Part shown: in pieces, positions 17,571 to 27,129 of the stretch
How positions within the stretch are numbered: the first letter of the stretch is position 1
Layout of the letters: the number at the start of each line of letters is the position of its first letter
From: Clostridium lentum
GTDB taxonomy: Bacteria > Bacillota > Clostridia > Clostridiales > Clostridiaceae
DNA length: 64,000 bases
Reading direction: 5' to 3'
Assembly (NCBI RefSeq): GCF_014287815.1
Contig: NZ_JACOOQ010000001.1
Span: forward strand, 262,337-326,336
Program-made: the position numbers and the translations under genes
The notes under the pieces: generated by a model
What the model saw: the letters and a program-made list of their open reading frames with translations, nothing else
Told to the model about the DNA's origin: nothing
The model's database searches: none

Positions 17571-18605
17571 TTAAAATGGAGGGCTTATCATATTTAGCCC
17601 GCAATCTTCATTTAGTCCTAGAATTAAGTTTAAGTTTTGTATAGCTTGTCCAGCGGCACCTTTAATCATATTATCTATAGTGCTGATAATTATCAATTTA
17701 TTTTTTCGATAGTTTTCATGTAATGAAATTTGACAATTATTAGAGTATTTTACATTTTTAATTTCTGCTGTGGTATTTAAAGGTAATACTTGAAGGAATT
17801 TTTCATTTTTATAAAACTCATCATATATTTGATGTATTGATTTAAGTGATAGATTATTTTTTGTTTCGCAATAAATTGTTGAAAGAATACCTCTATTTAT
17901 TGGTAGAAGATGAGGAGTAAAGGTTACTTCTATAGATTCGCCAGCAATAGATGAGAGTGTTTGTTCAATTTCAGGAGTATGCCTATGACAGCCTATGTTG
18001 TAAGGGACAAAGTTTTCATTTAATTCAGGGTAGTGACTTTTAAGAGAAAGTCCACGCCCAGCACCAGTAGCACCAGATTTGGAATCAATAATTACATTAT
18101 TTGTTTTAATTAATGAATTTTTTAGTAAAGGCATTAATGCTAAAGCAATGCTTGTTGGATAACAGCCAGGGTTAGCAATAATACTACAATTTTTAATTTT
18201 TTTACGGTTTAATTCAGGAAGTCCATAAACGCTAAGTTTATGTAAATCACTATTTATAAAATTTTTACCATACCATTGTTGATAATCTTTTTCAGAATCA
18301 AGTCTAAAATCTGCACCTAAATCGATGATTTTCTTTTTTCTTTCTAAGGCTTTTAGAGCAAATTTTTCGCTAAGTCCATGAGGAAGAGCAGTGAATATTA
18401 CATCACATTTCTCAATAACATTCTCAGGATTTTCGCAAATTAAATTGATTTTATTAATAAGAATTTTATAGATGGAAGCTATTTCTTCACCTTTAAAAGA
18501 TGAAGACGAAATAGCTTCAACAGTAACCAAAGGATGGGTTAAAAGTAGCCTTAAAAGCTCTATGCCCACATAGCCTGTAGCACCAATAATTCCTACTTTA
18601 GACAT
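17571..18605 (-). CDS. argC: N-acetyl-gamma-glutamyl-phosphate reductase
   Basis: This NADPH-dependent reductase converts N-acetylglutamyl phosphate to the semialdehyde. The 344-residue protein opens with the Rossmann motif [18 protein letters not shown], contains the catalytic cysteine in [14 protein letters not shown] (about 145), and has the conserved HRHTPEIEQ region (about 207). GGAGGT precedes the ATG. Its start overlaps the end of argH by 13 bp and its stop lies 5 bp before the argJ ribosome site, so translation of the three is probably coupled. Confidence 0.96.
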   Translation of the reverse strand: MSKVGIIGATGYVGIELLRLLLTHPLVTVEAISSSSFKGEEIASIYKILINKINLICENPENVIEKCDVIFTALPHGLSEKFALKALERKKKIIDLGADFRLDSEKDYQQWYGKNFINSDLHKLSVYGLPELNRKKIKNCSIIANPGCYPTSIALALMPLLKNSLIKTNNVIIDSKSGATGAGRGLSLKSHYPELNENFVPYNIGCHRHTPEIEQTLSSIAGESIEVTFTPHLLPINRGILSTIYCETKNNLSLKSIHQIYDEFYKNEKFLQVLPLNTTAEIKNVKYSNNCQISLHENYRKNKLIIISTIDNMIKGAAGQAIQNLNLILGLNEDCGLNMISPPF

Positions 18606-19993
18606 TTTAGCACCTCCAATTTTTCACCTATGAAGTTTTCTAAAAGGGAAATTTGATTTTGTACTGATGAGGAGCTAGGGCCTCCCATAACACTTCTGTC
18701 TTCTACACAAGTTATTAGATCTATGGCTTTATATACATCTTCTTCAAAGAAAGGAGAAAATGATTTAAATTCATCTAAAGTTAAATCGTAAATAGTCTTA
18801 TTTTCATCTATGCAATATAAGACGATTTTACCAACTATTTCATGAGCATTTCTAAAGGCTTCACCTTTTTTTACTAGGTAATCAGCAACATCAGTGGCAT
18901 TGGTAAATCCACCAGAAGCAGCTTTATTCATTACATCCTTTTTTATTTTCATGGTATCAAGCATTCCAGTAAAGGTTTGGATTGATAGTAGTACAGTATC
19001 AAGTCCATCAAATAAAGATTCTTTATCTTCCTGCATATCTTTGTTATAAGCTAAAGGAATTCCTTTCATCACAGTTAAAAGCGTCATTAAGTCACCATAA
19101 ACACGGCCTGTCTTACCACGAACTAATTCTGCTACATCAGGATTTTTCTTTTGAGGCATTATGCTACTACCAGTACTATAAGCATCATCTAATTCAACAA
19201 AGTTAAATTCATCTGTACACCAAAGGATCACTTCTTCTGAAAAACGTGAAAGATGCATCATTATAAGTGAAAGGGCAGATAATGCTTCAATGGCGTAATC
19301 TCTATCTGAAACAGAATCAATACTATTTATTGTAGGATTATTAAAGCCAAGTTCATTACTGACAAAATTTCTATCTATAGGATAAGTAGAAGTGGCCAAT
19401 GCACCGCTACCTAAAGGCATTTCATTCATTCTATCATAGCAGTCTAGAAGTCTGCCGTAGTCTCTTTTAAGCATTTCAGCATAAGCCATTATGTGATGAG
19501 CAAAAGTAATTGGCTGTGCTTTTTGCATATGAGTATAGCCAGGCATTATGGTATTTATATTTTCTTTTGCTTTGTTTAAAATTACAGTTTGTAAATTTAA
19601 TACCTGGTTGGCTACCACTATTAAATATTTTTTTACATATAATTTAGTGTCTAAAGCCACCTGATCATTACGGCTTCTGCCAGTATGAAGTTTTTTTCCT
19701 TCATCACCAATATAATATGTTAGAGTACTTTCAATAAAACTATGGATATCTTCTGAAGCGTTATCTATATCAATAACTCCGTTTTCTATTCTTTTTAATA
19801 TTTCATTTAATCCATTCACTATTTTTTCACTGTCCTTTGATGATATTATTCCTTGTCTGCCAAGCATTTTTACGTGAGCAAGGCTTCCTATAATATCTTC
19901 CTTATACATACGAGAATCAATAGATATTGAGGCATTAAAGGTATTTACTAATTCATTAACGCCAGATTTAAATCTTCCCCCCCAAAGCTTCAT
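18593..19993 (-). CDS. argH: Argininosuccinate lyase
   Basis: The enzyme splits argininosuccinate into arginine and fumarate, the last step of the pathway. The 466-residue protein carries the fumarase/lyase superfamily signature [12 protein letters not shown] (about 277), the substrate region [14 protein letters not shown] (about 105), [12 protein letters not shown] (about 150) and [14 protein letters not shown]. It starts 2 bp after the argG stop, with only a weak AGGA upstream inside argG, so it likely depends on coupling to argG translation. It overlaps argC by 13 bp. Confidence 0.96.
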   Translation of the reverse strand: MKLWGGRFKSGVNELVNTFNASISIDSRMYKEDIIGSLAHVKMLGRQGIISSKDSEKIVNGLNEILKRIENGVIDIDNASEDIHSFIESTLTYYIGDEGKKLHTGRSRNDQVALDTKLYVKKYLIVVANQVLNLQTVILNKAKENINTIMPGYTHMQKAQPITFAHHIMAYAEMLKRDYGRLLDCYDRMNEMPLGSGALATSTYPIDRNFVSNELGFNNPTINSIDSVSDRDYAIEALSALSLIMMHLSRFSEEVILWCTDEFNFVELDDAYSTGSSIMPQKKNPDVAELVRGKTGRVYGDLMTLLTVMKGIPLAYNKDMQEDKESLFDGLDTVLLSIQTFTGMLDTMKIKKDVMNKAASGGFTNATDVADYLVKKGEAFRNAHEIVGKIVLYCIDENKTIYDLTLDEFKSFSPFFEEDVYKAIDLITCVEDRSVMGGPSSSSVQNQISLLENFIGEKLEVLKCLK

Positions 19994-19995
19994 GG

Positions 19996-21219
19996 TTATT
20001 GATCCTGTTTCTTAATTGCTGAATGCATTTTTGAATTTACTATTGTAGGAAGACCAAAAAGATTTATAAATCCTTCAGCATCTTTTTGATTATAGATACC
20101 ATCTTCACCAAAAGTAGCATATTCTTCGCTATATAAGGAATAAGGAGAAGTCATACCAGCATTTACGATATTACCTTTATATAATTTTAATTTAATTTCA
20201 CCAGTGACAGTTTCCTGTGTTTTATTGACAAAGGCAGATAAGGCTTCTCTAAGAGGAGAGAACCATTGGCCATTATATACTAAGTCAGCAAATTTTAAGG
20301 CAATGATTTCTTTATAGTGGGCAGTTTCTTTATCTAAACATAATTCTTCTAAGTCTTTATGAGCTTTATAAAGGATAGTTCCACCAGGAGTTTCATAGAT
20401 ACCACGAGATTTCATGCCTACAAGTCTATTTTCCACCATATCAATGATACCAATAGCATTCTTTCCACCAATCTCATTTAATTTTTCCATTAACGCAACA
20501 CCAGAAAGTTTTTCACCATTTAAAGCAATAGCAATACCTTTTTCAAAAGTTAAGCTTATATAAGTAGCTTCATCAGGTGCATTTTCTAAAGTGTTAGAAA
20601 GCTCAAGAATCTTATGATATTTTGGCTCATTTTCAGGATATTCAAGATCAAGGCCTTCATGGCTTAAGTGCCAAAGGTTTTTATCTTTACTATAGTTTGT
20701 TTCATAAGTAATTTTTAGCGGAATATTATGGTCTTCGGCGTATTTAATTTCTTCTTCTCTAGATTTTATATCCCAAATTCTCCATGGAGCAATGATGTCC
20801 ATATCAGGAGCAAAATGTTTCACAGCAAGTTCAAAACGTACTTGGTCATTACCTTTACCAGTACAGCCATGGCAAATAGCATCAGCACCTTCATTAAGAG
20901 CAATTTCTACTAATTTTTTACCAATGATAGGTCTCGCAAAAGAAGTTCCTAGAAGATATTTCCCTTCATAAATAGCACCAGCTTGAATAGTTGGGAATAT
21001 ATAATCTTCCACAAATTCTTTAGTTAAATCTTCAATATAAATTTTAGATGCCCCAGAAGATAAAGCTTTTTCTTTTAAGCCTTCAAGTTCATCTTTTTGC
21101 CCCACATTTCCAACAACAGCAATAACTTCACAGCCATAATTTTCTTTTAGCCAAGAGATAATTATAGATGTATCTAATCCTCCAGAATAAGCTAGTACAA
21201 CTTTATTGTATTTTTTCAT
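19996..21219 (-). CDS. argG: Argininosuccinate synthase
   Basis: This ATP-dependent enzyme joins citrulline and aspartate. The 407-residue protein shows the nucleotide-binding [15 protein letters not shown] (about 9-23), the [15 protein letters not shown] segment (about 114), and [11 protein letters not shown] (about 275). It is the first gene of the seven-gene arginine operon. AAAGGGGG sits 9 bp before the ATG. A sigma-A promoter with an overlapping ARG box lies about 75 bp upstream, so repression by ArgR with arginine is likely, although no argR gene is in this window. Confidence 0.96.
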   Translation of the reverse strand: MKKYNKVVLAYSGGLDTSIIISWLKENYGCEVIAVVGNVGQKDELEGLKEKALSSGASKIYIEDLTKEFVEDYIFPTIQAGAIYEGKYLLGTSFARPIIGKKLVEIALNEGADAICHGCTGKGNDQVRFELAVKHFAPDMDIIAPWRIWDIKSREEEIKYAEDHNIPLKITYETNYSKDKNLWHLSHEGLDLEYPENEPKYHKILELSNTLENAPDEATYISLTFEKGIAIALNGEKLSGVALMEKLNEIGGKNAIGIIDMVENRLVGMKSRGIYETPGGTILYKAHKDLEELCLDKETAHYKEIIALKFADLVYNGQWFSPLREALSAFVNKTQETVTGEIKLKLYKGNIVNAGMTSPYSLYSEEYATFGEDGIYNQKDAEGFINLFGLPTIVNSKMHSAIKKQDQ

Positions 21220-21293
21220 AGATATAGCCCCCTTTATATACCAAACCAGATATTTCTTATTTTAAAATTAATTTCCAAATACTTATATATATG

Positions 21294-21322
21294 ATTATAT
21301 TCCGAGATGAATAAATATGCAA
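21294..21322 (-). promoter_or_regulatory. Sigma-A promoter of the argGHCJBDF operon
   Basis: On the minus strand TTGCAT (21317-21322) and TATAAT (21294-21299) are separated by exactly 17 bp. Transcription would start near 21287, giving a leader of about 68 nt before argG. Confidence 0.8.
21307..21322. promoter_or_regulatory. ARG box (ArgR operator) overlapping the -35
   Basis: ATGAATAAATATGCAA fits the ArgR half-site pair consensus TGAATAWWWATKCA well and covers the whole -35 element, so bound ArgR would block polymerase. Confidence 0.75.
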
Positions 21323-21334
21323 CGATTATTTTTA

Positions 21335-21381
21335 AAAATGCATAAAAACTTTATATTTAGCTTTAAAATGCATAAAAACTT
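21335..21381. repeat. 17-bp direct repeat upstream of the arg promoter
   Basis: AAAATGCATAAAAACTT occurs at 21335-21351 and again at 21365-21381, spaced 30 bp (about three helical turns). Each copy contains TGCATAAAAA, one half of an ARG-box-like sequence, so they may be auxiliary ArgR sites. Confidence 0.7.
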
Positions 21382-21472
21382 AATATGAATGTATAAAATA
21401 TGTAGTGATAAAATAAAAATAGCATGAAGTAGTATATTTAAAAGTTTTAAAAAAATATACTACTTTATGCTA

Positions 21473-22297
21473 TTAATAAATGACAACAGTACGACAAATA
21501 TTTTTAAAAGAAAGAGTAGAGCCATTTTTACAAGTTACATAAAGGGTTAATGGAAGGCTTCCTCTAAAATCACTTGGAATATCCTTAGGGGATATTGAAA
21601 CTGTATAGTGTGATTCATTAGAAGAAGTTGAGTTTTTATTTAAAGCTATATCTGCCAAGAACTCTTTATCATAGCCATCTATTTCTACCCATACCCTAAC
21701 AGGTTGGAAATCAGAAAGTTCATAAGTATTGAAAATATTTATACCAATGGATGCACTATCATCAGAAGAATCAATCTTTTGATCAAATACTTCTGATTTT
21801 AAAGGATAGTAGTCAGTACTTATTATATGTTCAATTTCATTTGCTCTAGAATTAGTACCTTCTGTAATAATTCTATATTGATAATTTTTGCTATAATTGA
21901 ATGATAAATCAGCACTATAACATAAGGTTGAATTTTCATTTAAAGATATCTTAGTCCAATTAGATGGATTTTCCTCATCAGCATAAATTATGTATGGAAT
22001 TTCTCCATTTTGTAATTCTTTAAAATATACATTAAAAGAAAGTGTATATGTATCATCAGTAAAAACAGATGATAAAAGACTTATATCCAATGAAGAAACA
22101 AAAGAAGCTTTCTTGGATATTTCAGATGGTAAAGAATCAATTTTATTTTCTAAAGAATTTAATTCATTCTTTATTTCTGATATTAAGCTTGAATTTGAAT
22201 TTATATAATTACTTAATTCCATGGTTTTATTAATGAGAAATAAGTTTAAAATAATATTTGTACCTAATAAAAGGTAAGATATTTTGATTTTTTTCAT
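21473..22297 (-). CDS. Membrane-anchored protein of unknown function
   Basis: I do not recognise a family. The 274-residue product has a single N-terminal membrane anchor (about residues 5-25, KISYLLLGTNIILNLFLI), a short coiled-coil stretch (about 30-55, SSLISEIKNELNSLENKI) and then an extracytoplasmic, Ser/Asn-rich part of about 210 residues with alternating strand-like segments suggesting a beta-sandwich. The architecture resembles small surface or envelope-associated anchors. Two in-frame ATGs lie downstream of the AAAGGGG ribosome site; the one at 22297 has the better spacing of about 7 bp. It is on the same strand as DUF4363 and DUF421 upstream, with a 92-bp gap, so it may share their transcript. 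Confidence 0.7.
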   Translation of the reverse strand: MKKIKISYLLLGTNIILNLFLINKTMELSNYINSNSSLISEIKNELNSLENKIDSLPSEISKKASFVSSLDISLLSSVFTDDTYTLSFNVYFKELQNGEIPYIIYADEENPSNWTKISLNENSTLCYSADLSFNYSKNYQYRIITEGTNSRANEIEHIISTDYYPLKSEVFDQKIDSSDDSASIGINIFNTYELSDFQPVRVWVEIDGYDKEFLADIALNKNSTSSNESHYTVSISPKDIPSDFRGSLPLTLYVTCKNGSTLSFKNICRTVVIY

Positions 22298-22389
22298 TGC
22301 CATTCCCCTTTTTTTATTTAATTCCATAACGACTTTCATTATACACTAAACAAGAAAAAGATGGTAATATATAATATAATTAACAAAAA

Positions 22390-22770
22390 TTAAAATATAT
22401 TTTTTAAATCAGGTACTTGAAGGTCTTTTATATGTTGTGCTGCAAATTTCAATAGATGTAGTGAAGTAGAAGCCTCAGACATATCATCTTTTTCAATATA
22501 GACTGTAAGCTTTAGAGCTTCGTTTAATAACACGTCATAATCAAGATGATTAATATAAATTGAAGGAATAACAGCTTCTTCATCAAGACGGCTAAAAATA
22601 ATCATAGCAGCTTCAAAGCTTTCTTCTTTATTTTCACTGGATAGTCCATACTCTAAAAATTCGCAATCGTTGATTGTTTCTGTACATAAATTTTTAAATT
22701 TCATATCTGAATAAAATAAAAAAGATATTAAAACCAAAAAAATAAAAATTGAAATTAATGAATTTTTCAT
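22390..22770 (-). CDS. DUF4363 family protein
   Basis: This is a 126-residue protein with one N-terminal membrane segment (about residues 5-22, LISIFIFLVLISFLFYS) and a helical extracytoplasmic part ending HLLKFAAQHIKDLQVPDLKNIF. This matches the DUF4363 family, which is regularly encoded next to DUF421 proteins in clostridia and bacilli, where the pair occurs in sporulation-time operons. Its ATG overlaps the DUF421 stop by four bases (ATGA), showing translational coupling. The biochemical role is unknown. Confidence 0.8.
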   Translation of the reverse strand: MKNSLISIFIFLVLISFLFYSDMKFKNLCTETINDCEFLEYGLSSENKEESFEAAMIIFSRLDEEAVIPSIYINHLDYDVLLNEALKLTVYIEKDDMSEASTSLHLLKFAAQHIKDLQVPDLKNIF

Positions 22771-23570
22771 TTGTCCTCCTCAATATATTCATCATATCTT
22801 TGAAAAAAGAATTTTCCTTCGGTATCAGTCATAGCTAGAATTATTTCTTCAATTTTTCCTGCTTTATGTTTATCTAGTTCATGTTGTATCCAAGCTTTAT
22901 TTTTTCTACTGCTAGTTAATGAATTATTATTAATATGGCCATCAAGAATGTATATAATAGGTAATCTTGGTGGAGAGCTACTGGAACTTTTATTATTTTT
23001 ACAAGATGACTTATGCTTTTGAGTATCTGAAGAGAAACCATTTCCTTCACTAGCACTATTACTAGTAGGTTGAGTATTGCTTGAACATTTAACTATAGGA
23101 CTTGGAGAACTAGAACTTGAAGCAGAGCTTGAGCTAGTCAAAAATGACAATTGTCCGTTATTTTCCAAAATTGCATACTCAATTTCATTTAAATCAAAGT
23201 AACCAGCTAGTCTAAGTTCTTCCATAAGTTCATCTAGATTGATTTGTTGTTTTGAAAGAGCCTTCATATTTATCTTGCCTTTATGAACTAAAATTACTGG
23301 CTCACCTTCTAATATTTTTCTCGCCAATTGGCTTTTAAGTTGAAGTTGAGTCAGAATTGTTTTTATAAATAGCAATGTAATTATAGGTATTATACCTAAA
23401 ATTAAAGGAAGACGCGTATCTTGCATTGGAAGTGCTGCTAAATCTGAAATCATTATTGTTATTACAAATTCGTAAGGTTGTAACTCTCCTATTTGACGTT
23501 TTCCCATCAATCTCATCACCAATATTACCAGTGAGTAGAGAATAATGGTTCTTATTAATACTATAAACAT
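22767..23570 (-). CDS. DUF421 (YetF-like) membrane protein with Ser-rich insertion
   Basis: This 267-residue protein belongs to the DUF421/YetF family. It has two or three N-terminal membrane segments (about 3-75), with the hallmark GKRQIGELQPYEFVITIMIS (about 24), then the cytoplasmic domain of paired small folds, including EGEPVILVHKGKINMKALSK and LRLAGYFDLNEIEYAILENNGQLSFL (about 88-145). Between that and the conserved C-terminal WIQHELDKHKAGKIEEIILA lies an 80-residue region unusually rich in Ser, Asn and Lys (about 146-225). YetF-like proteins are linked to spore-associated membrane functions in bacilli, but their activity is not firmly known. Confidence 0.85.
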   Translation of the reverse strand: MFIVLIRTIILYSLVILVMRLMGKRQIGELQPYEFVITIMISDLAALPMQDTRLPLILGIIPIITLLFIKTILTQLQLKSQLARKILEGEPVILVHKGKINMKALSKQQINLDELMEELRLAGYFDLNEIEYAILENNGQLSFLTSSSSASSSSSPSPIVKCSSNTQPTSNSASEGNGFSSDTQKHKSSCKNNKSSSSSPPRLPIIYILDGHINNNSLTSSRKNKAWIQHELDKHKAGKIEEIILAMTDTEGKFFFQRYDEYIEEDK

Positions 23571-23736
23571 ATGCTAAAACCACCTCAAAATAAGTATTTG
23601 TAAATATTACTCTTTTATGCAAAGTATATCTTTTATAAGCAGAAAGATTTTAAGACAAAATAATATAAAATGATAGAAAAAAATCTTTTTATGTATATAA
23701 TAAAAATAAGAGGTGAACAGTTTAGGAGGAAGAATT

Positions 23737-25197
23737 ATGGACAATATACGAAATAATTCTAGAACACTACAATTTATATTTATAAAAGCAGTTTTAGATT
23801 TATATAAAGATGCAACAGTAACTATGGAACATAGTATAGGAAAATGGGTATTTGGAGAAATTCATAAGAAAGATCCTTTAACTGCTGAAGAAGTAAATGA
23901 TATTAAGAAGGAAATACAAAAACTAATTGATAAAAATTATCCTATAAAGCGAATTAAGGTAAAAAGAGAAGATGCAATAAAAATTTTTCAAAACTACGGT
24001 ATGGAGGATAAAGTAAAGCTATTGCAGCAAACAAGCTTTCAAGTAGTAACTTTATATGAATTAGATGGAAGATATGATTATTTTTATGGACCAATGTGGG
24101 AATCAACAGGTGTCATTAAAAATTTTGATGTTAAGTTTTATAATGGCGGATTTATTTTAGGATATCCAATAGATGAAAATTTAATGATAGTAAATAAATT
24201 TGTAGAACAAAGAAAGCTAACCAATATATTTAGAGAAACTGAAAAGTGGTTAAATATTTTAGGAATAGGGGAAGTTGGCTCATTAAATGAAAAAATATCA
24301 AATGGAGAGCTAATTGATTTGATTATGATAAGCGAAGCTCTTCATGAAAAGAAAATTGCTCAAATATCAGATATGATAAGTGATAAAAAAGAGATAAAAG
24401 CTGTTTTTGTATCTGGACCAAGTTCATCAGGGAAAACGACCTTTGCCCATAGATTAGCTATTCAGTTGAAGGTAAATGGATTAAGTCCAATACCAATATC
24501 TCTTGATAATTATTTTGTTAATAGGGAAGAAACTCCAAGAGATGAAGATGGAGAATATGATTTTGAGTCAGTAAAATCTATAGATGTAAAATTTTTTAAA
24601 AATCAAATGAAGGAATTATTTGAGGGTAAGGAGGTAGAAATACCTATATTTAATTTCTTAACAGGATATAGGGAAAAATTAGGTAACAAGGTGAAAATGC
24701 CTAAAAATGGCATCCTGATAATTGAAGGAATTCATGGACTTAATCCAATTTTGACATCTTCCTTAGATGAAAATAATATCTTTAAAATTTATATTTCAGC
24801 ATTAACACAGTTAAATTTGGACAATCATAACAGAATTTCCACAGCTGATGTAAGACGTGTGAGAAGAATTGTTAGGGATAGTTTATCTAGAGGTAAAAAT
24901 GCAGAAGAAACATTGCTTATGTGGCCAAGTATAAAGAAAGGTGAGGAAAAAAATATTTTTGTTTACCAAGAAGAAGCAGATGTTATGTTTAATTCTACTT
25001 TAGTATATGAATTATGTGTATTAAAGAGAAAGGCCCTAGAAGAATTAGATAAAGTAAGTGCAGATAGTAGTGTTTATGATGAAGTAAAAAGGCTAAAAGC
25101 ATTTTTAGGATTTTTTGATGAGATAGATAAAGCACTGGTACCAGAGAATTCAATTTTAAGAGAATTTATTGGAGGGAGCATCTTTTATAAATATTAA
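23737..25197 (+). CDS. Nucleoside (uridine-like) kinase with threonyl-tRNA-synthetase-like N-domain
   Basis: This 486-residue protein joins an N-terminal region related to the second additional domain of threonyl-tRNA synthetase (about 1-200; ATVTMEHSIGKWVFGEI at about 28) to a phosphoribulokinase/uridine-kinase P-loop domain. The Walker A is SGPSSSGKTTFAHRLA (about 228), followed by SLDNYFVNREETPRDEDG (about 258), the acceptor region, and IIEGIHGLNP (about 336). Such proteins are annotated as nucleoside kinases of unknown preference and are widespread in clostridia. A GTG at 23713 is in frame, but AGGAGGA (23724-23730) lies 6 bp ahead of the ATG at 23737, so I start there. Confidence 0.87.
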   Translation: MDNIRNNSRTLQFIFIKAVLDLYKDATVTMEHSIGKWVFGEIHKKDPLTAEEVNDIKKEIQKLIDKNYPIKRIKVKREDAIKIFQNYGMEDKVKLLQQTSFQVVTLYELDGRYDYFYGPMWESTGVIKNFDVKFYNGGFILGYPIDENLMIVNKFVEQRKLTNIFRETEKWLNILGIGEVGSLNEKISNGELIDLIMISEALHEKKIAQISDMISDKKEIKAVFVSGPSSSGKTTFAHRLAIQLKVNGLSPIPISLDNYFVNREETPRDEDGEYDFESVKSIDVKFFKNQMKELFEGKEVEIPIFNFLTGYREKLGNKVKMPKNGILIIEGIHGLNPILTSSLDENNIFKIYISALTQLNLDNHNRISTADVRRVRRIVRDSLSRGKNAEETLLMWPSIKKGEEKNIFVYQEEADVMFNSTLVYELCVLKRKALEELDKVSADSSVYDEVKRLKAFLGFFDEIDKALVPENSILREFIGGSIFYKY

Positions 25198-25211
25198 TTA
25201 ATATTTATAAA

Positions 25212-25352
25212 TTGGTAATGGATAATTAGTAATTGATAATTGCTGATGAAAGTCTTGGACTTTCTGAAGAATATATTTGTGAAATTTTCTTAAACAGTTT
25301 CATCCATACTTAAACAGTTTCATCCATAATTATCAATTATCCATTATCAATT
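25212..25352. repeat. Palindromic intergenic repeat element with tandem 20-mers
   Basis: Its ends are near-inverted copies of an AATGGATAATT / ATTGATAATT sequence (25217-25241 and 25328-25352). The interior has a GAAAGTC-TTG-GACTTTC hairpin (25248-25264) and a perfect tandem duplication of CTTAAACAGTTTCATCCATA (25289-25308 and 25309-25328). No ORF is present. It looks like a non-autonomous, MITE-like or REP-like sequence. Confidence 0.6.
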
Positions 25353-25372
25353 AAAAAGACTGGGGGTAGTTT

Positions 25373-26053
25373 ATGAAAAGCGTAGGTGTATTTGATATTT
25401 TAGGACCAATAATGGTTGGACCATCATCATCTCATACGGCAGGTGCAGCTAGATTAGGGAAGATAGCAAGGGCAGTTGCTGGAGGTGATATAAAAAAAGT
25501 TATCTTTTTATTACATGGATCTTTTGCTAAAACATATAAGGGACATGGTACGGATAGAGCTCTTGTAGCTGGTATATTAGGTATGGAGCCTAGTGACTTA
25601 AGGTTAAGGAATGCATTAGATATTGCAGAAAAAGAAGGAATTAAGATAATTTTTCAGGAAGCTGATCTTGGTGATGTTCATCCTAATACAGTTAAAGTAT
25701 TAATTGAAGGTCGAGAAGGTGAAGAATATGAAATGGTTGGTTCATCCATTGGTGGTGGAAGTATTAATGTTACAGAAGTAAATGGAAGTAATGTTGAGTT
25801 TACAGGAGCATATCCAACACTAGTGATTTCACATATGGATGTTCCAGGAGTTGTATCACAAGTTACAGCACTGTTATTTGAGTTAGATATAAATATAGCT
25901 TTTATGAAGGTAATTAGAAGCCAAAAAGGAAAAGAAGCAACTATGGTTTTTGAATTAGATGGAGAAATGACTGAGGAAGCTGTAGAACAAATTAAAAGCT
26001 TTGGATACATAAAAAAAGTTATTATGATTAATCCAATTAAGGATGGTGAGTAA
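25373..26053 (+). CDS. sdaAB: L-serine dehydratase, iron-sulfur-dependent, beta subunit
   Basis: This is the regulatory/beta subunit of the two-subunit [4Fe-4S] L-serine dehydratase that deaminates serine to pyruvate and ammonia. The 226-residue protein starts VFDILGPIMVGPSSSHTAGA, with the conserved GPSSSHT binding loop (about 16-22) and HGSFAKTYKGHGTDRAL (about 46). It ends in an ACT domain (about 150-222; HMDVPGVVSQVTALLFELDI) that usually senses amino acids. A GGGGGTAG ribosome site precedes the ATG. It is followed without gap by the alpha subunit, so the two form an operon. Confidence 0.95.
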   Translation: MKSVGVFDILGPIMVGPSSSHTAGAARLGKIARAVAGGDIKKVIFLLHGSFAKTYKGHGTDRALVAGILGMEPSDLRLRNALDIAEKEGIKIIFQEADLGDVHPNTVKVLIEGREGEEYEMVGSSIGGGSINVTEVNGSNVEFTGAYPTLVISHMDVPGVVSQVTALLFELDINIAFMKVIRSQKGKEATMVFELDGEMTEEAVEQIKSFGYIKKVIMINPIKDGE

Positions 26054-26054
26054 T

Positions 26055-26939
26055 ATGCTAGAAGCTAAAAATGGTGAAGAATTATTAAGAATATGTGAAT
26101 CAGAAAATATTTCTTTAAGTGAATATGCTATTAGAATAGAAATGGAAAATAGAGAAATAACGAGAGAAGAAGCTTATGCAAGAATGAGAGATGTATTGCA
26201 GGCTATGAAAGATGGAGCTAATGAAGGTAGGGCTAAAGAAGTTTATTCAGTTAGTGGACTTATTGGTGGAGATGGTTATAAAATGCAGAAATACCTAGAA
26301 AGTAAAGAGACTTTAACAGGTGATGTAATTGTAAAAGCCATGGCCATGGCGTTATCGTCATCAGAGGTAAATGCTTCTATGGGAAGGATAGTGGCTTGTC
26401 CTACAGCAGGATCTTGTGGAATATTGCCAGCAGTAGTTTTATCAGCAGGAGAAAGACTTAATAAAAGTGATGATGAATTAATAAATGCTTTATTTACTTC
26501 TTCAGCAGTAGGAATGATTATAGGAAGAAATGCAACTCTTTCTGGAGCAGAAGGAGGATGTCAGGCAGAATGTGGTTCAGCATCAGCTATGGCAGCAGCT
26601 GCTGTAGTTGAGATGATGGGTGGAACTGCAAAGATGTGCTTAGATGCAGGAGCTATAGTATTAAAAAATATATTAGGATTAGTATGTGATCCTGTAGCTG
26701 GTTTAGTGGAGATACCATGTGCTAAAAGAAATGCAGCAGGTGCTGTAAGTGCATTATCAACAGCAGAGTTAGTTATGGCAGGTGTTAGCTCTCATATTCC
26801 TTTTGATGATGCAGTAACAGCTATGTATCAAGTAGGTAAAAGTCTTCCATCTTCACTGAGAGAAACTGCTTTAGGGGGAGTTGCAATTACTAAAGCAGGA
26901 TTGATTTTAAAGAAAAAAGTTTTTGGTGATGAAGAATAA
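26055..26939 (+). CDS. sdaAA: L-serine dehydratase, iron-sulfur-dependent, alpha subunit
   Basis: This is the catalytic subunit of anaerobic serine dehydratase, 294 residues. Cysteines that can ligand the oxygen-sensitive [4Fe-4S] cluster are in VACPTAGSCGILPAV (about 112-122) and further on near residues 170 and 220 (GGCQAECGSASAMAAAA; VCDPVAGLVEIPC). The start is the ATG at 26055, 1 bp after the sdaAB stop, with GGTGAG 5 bp upstream. A longer form from 26043 would overlap sdaAB and lacks a site. Serine degradation supplies pyruvate for energy, fitting an amino-acid-fermenting anaerobe. Confidence 0.95.
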   Translation: MLEAKNGEELLRICESENISLSEYAIRIEMENREITREEAYARMRDVLQAMKDGANEGRAKEVYSVSGLIGGDGYKMQKYLESKETLTGDVIVKAMAMALSSSEVNASMGRIVACPTAGSCGILPAVVLSAGERLNKSDDELINALFTSSAVGMIIGRNATLSGAEGGCQAECGSASAMAAAAVVEMMGGTAKMCLDAGAIVLKNILGLVCDPVAGLVEIPCAKRNAAGAVSALSTAELVMAGVSSHIPFDDAVTAMYQVGKSLPSSLRETALGGVAITKAGLILKKKVFGDEE

Positions 26940-26997
26940 GAAAATAATAAAAAGAAATTAGCTTTTAAATAAATATTAGATATAAAGTTTAAAATAG

Positions 26998-27030
26998 AAG
27001 TGGGCAAATTAATTTGTCCACTTTTATAAT
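26998..27030 (+). terminator. Terminator after sdaAA
   Basis: The 13-bp stem AAGTGGGCAAATT / AATTTGTCCACTT (one G-U, almost no loop) is followed by TTTATAAT. It lies about 60 bp after the operon stop. Confidence 0.75.
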
Positions 27031-27129
27031 CCTTAAATAAAGGTATAATCCTTTAACACTATTGATTAAATATGAATACTATATTATAGGCATGTTGCAC
27101 TCTAGATAATAAAGTGAGGATAATAAAAA

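Noticed and set aside
21220..21306. Arginine T-box or riboswitch in the argG leader
   Set aside because: The leader is only about 68 nt without conserved motifs; an ARG-box promoter already explains control.
23335..23622. 95-residue frame on the minus strand over the DUF421 start
   Set aside because: Out-of-frame shadow of the DUF421 gene with no ribosome site or family similarity.
25289..25328. CRISPR-like array
   Set aside because: Only two contiguous 20-mers with no spacers and no cas genes; a simple tandem duplication.
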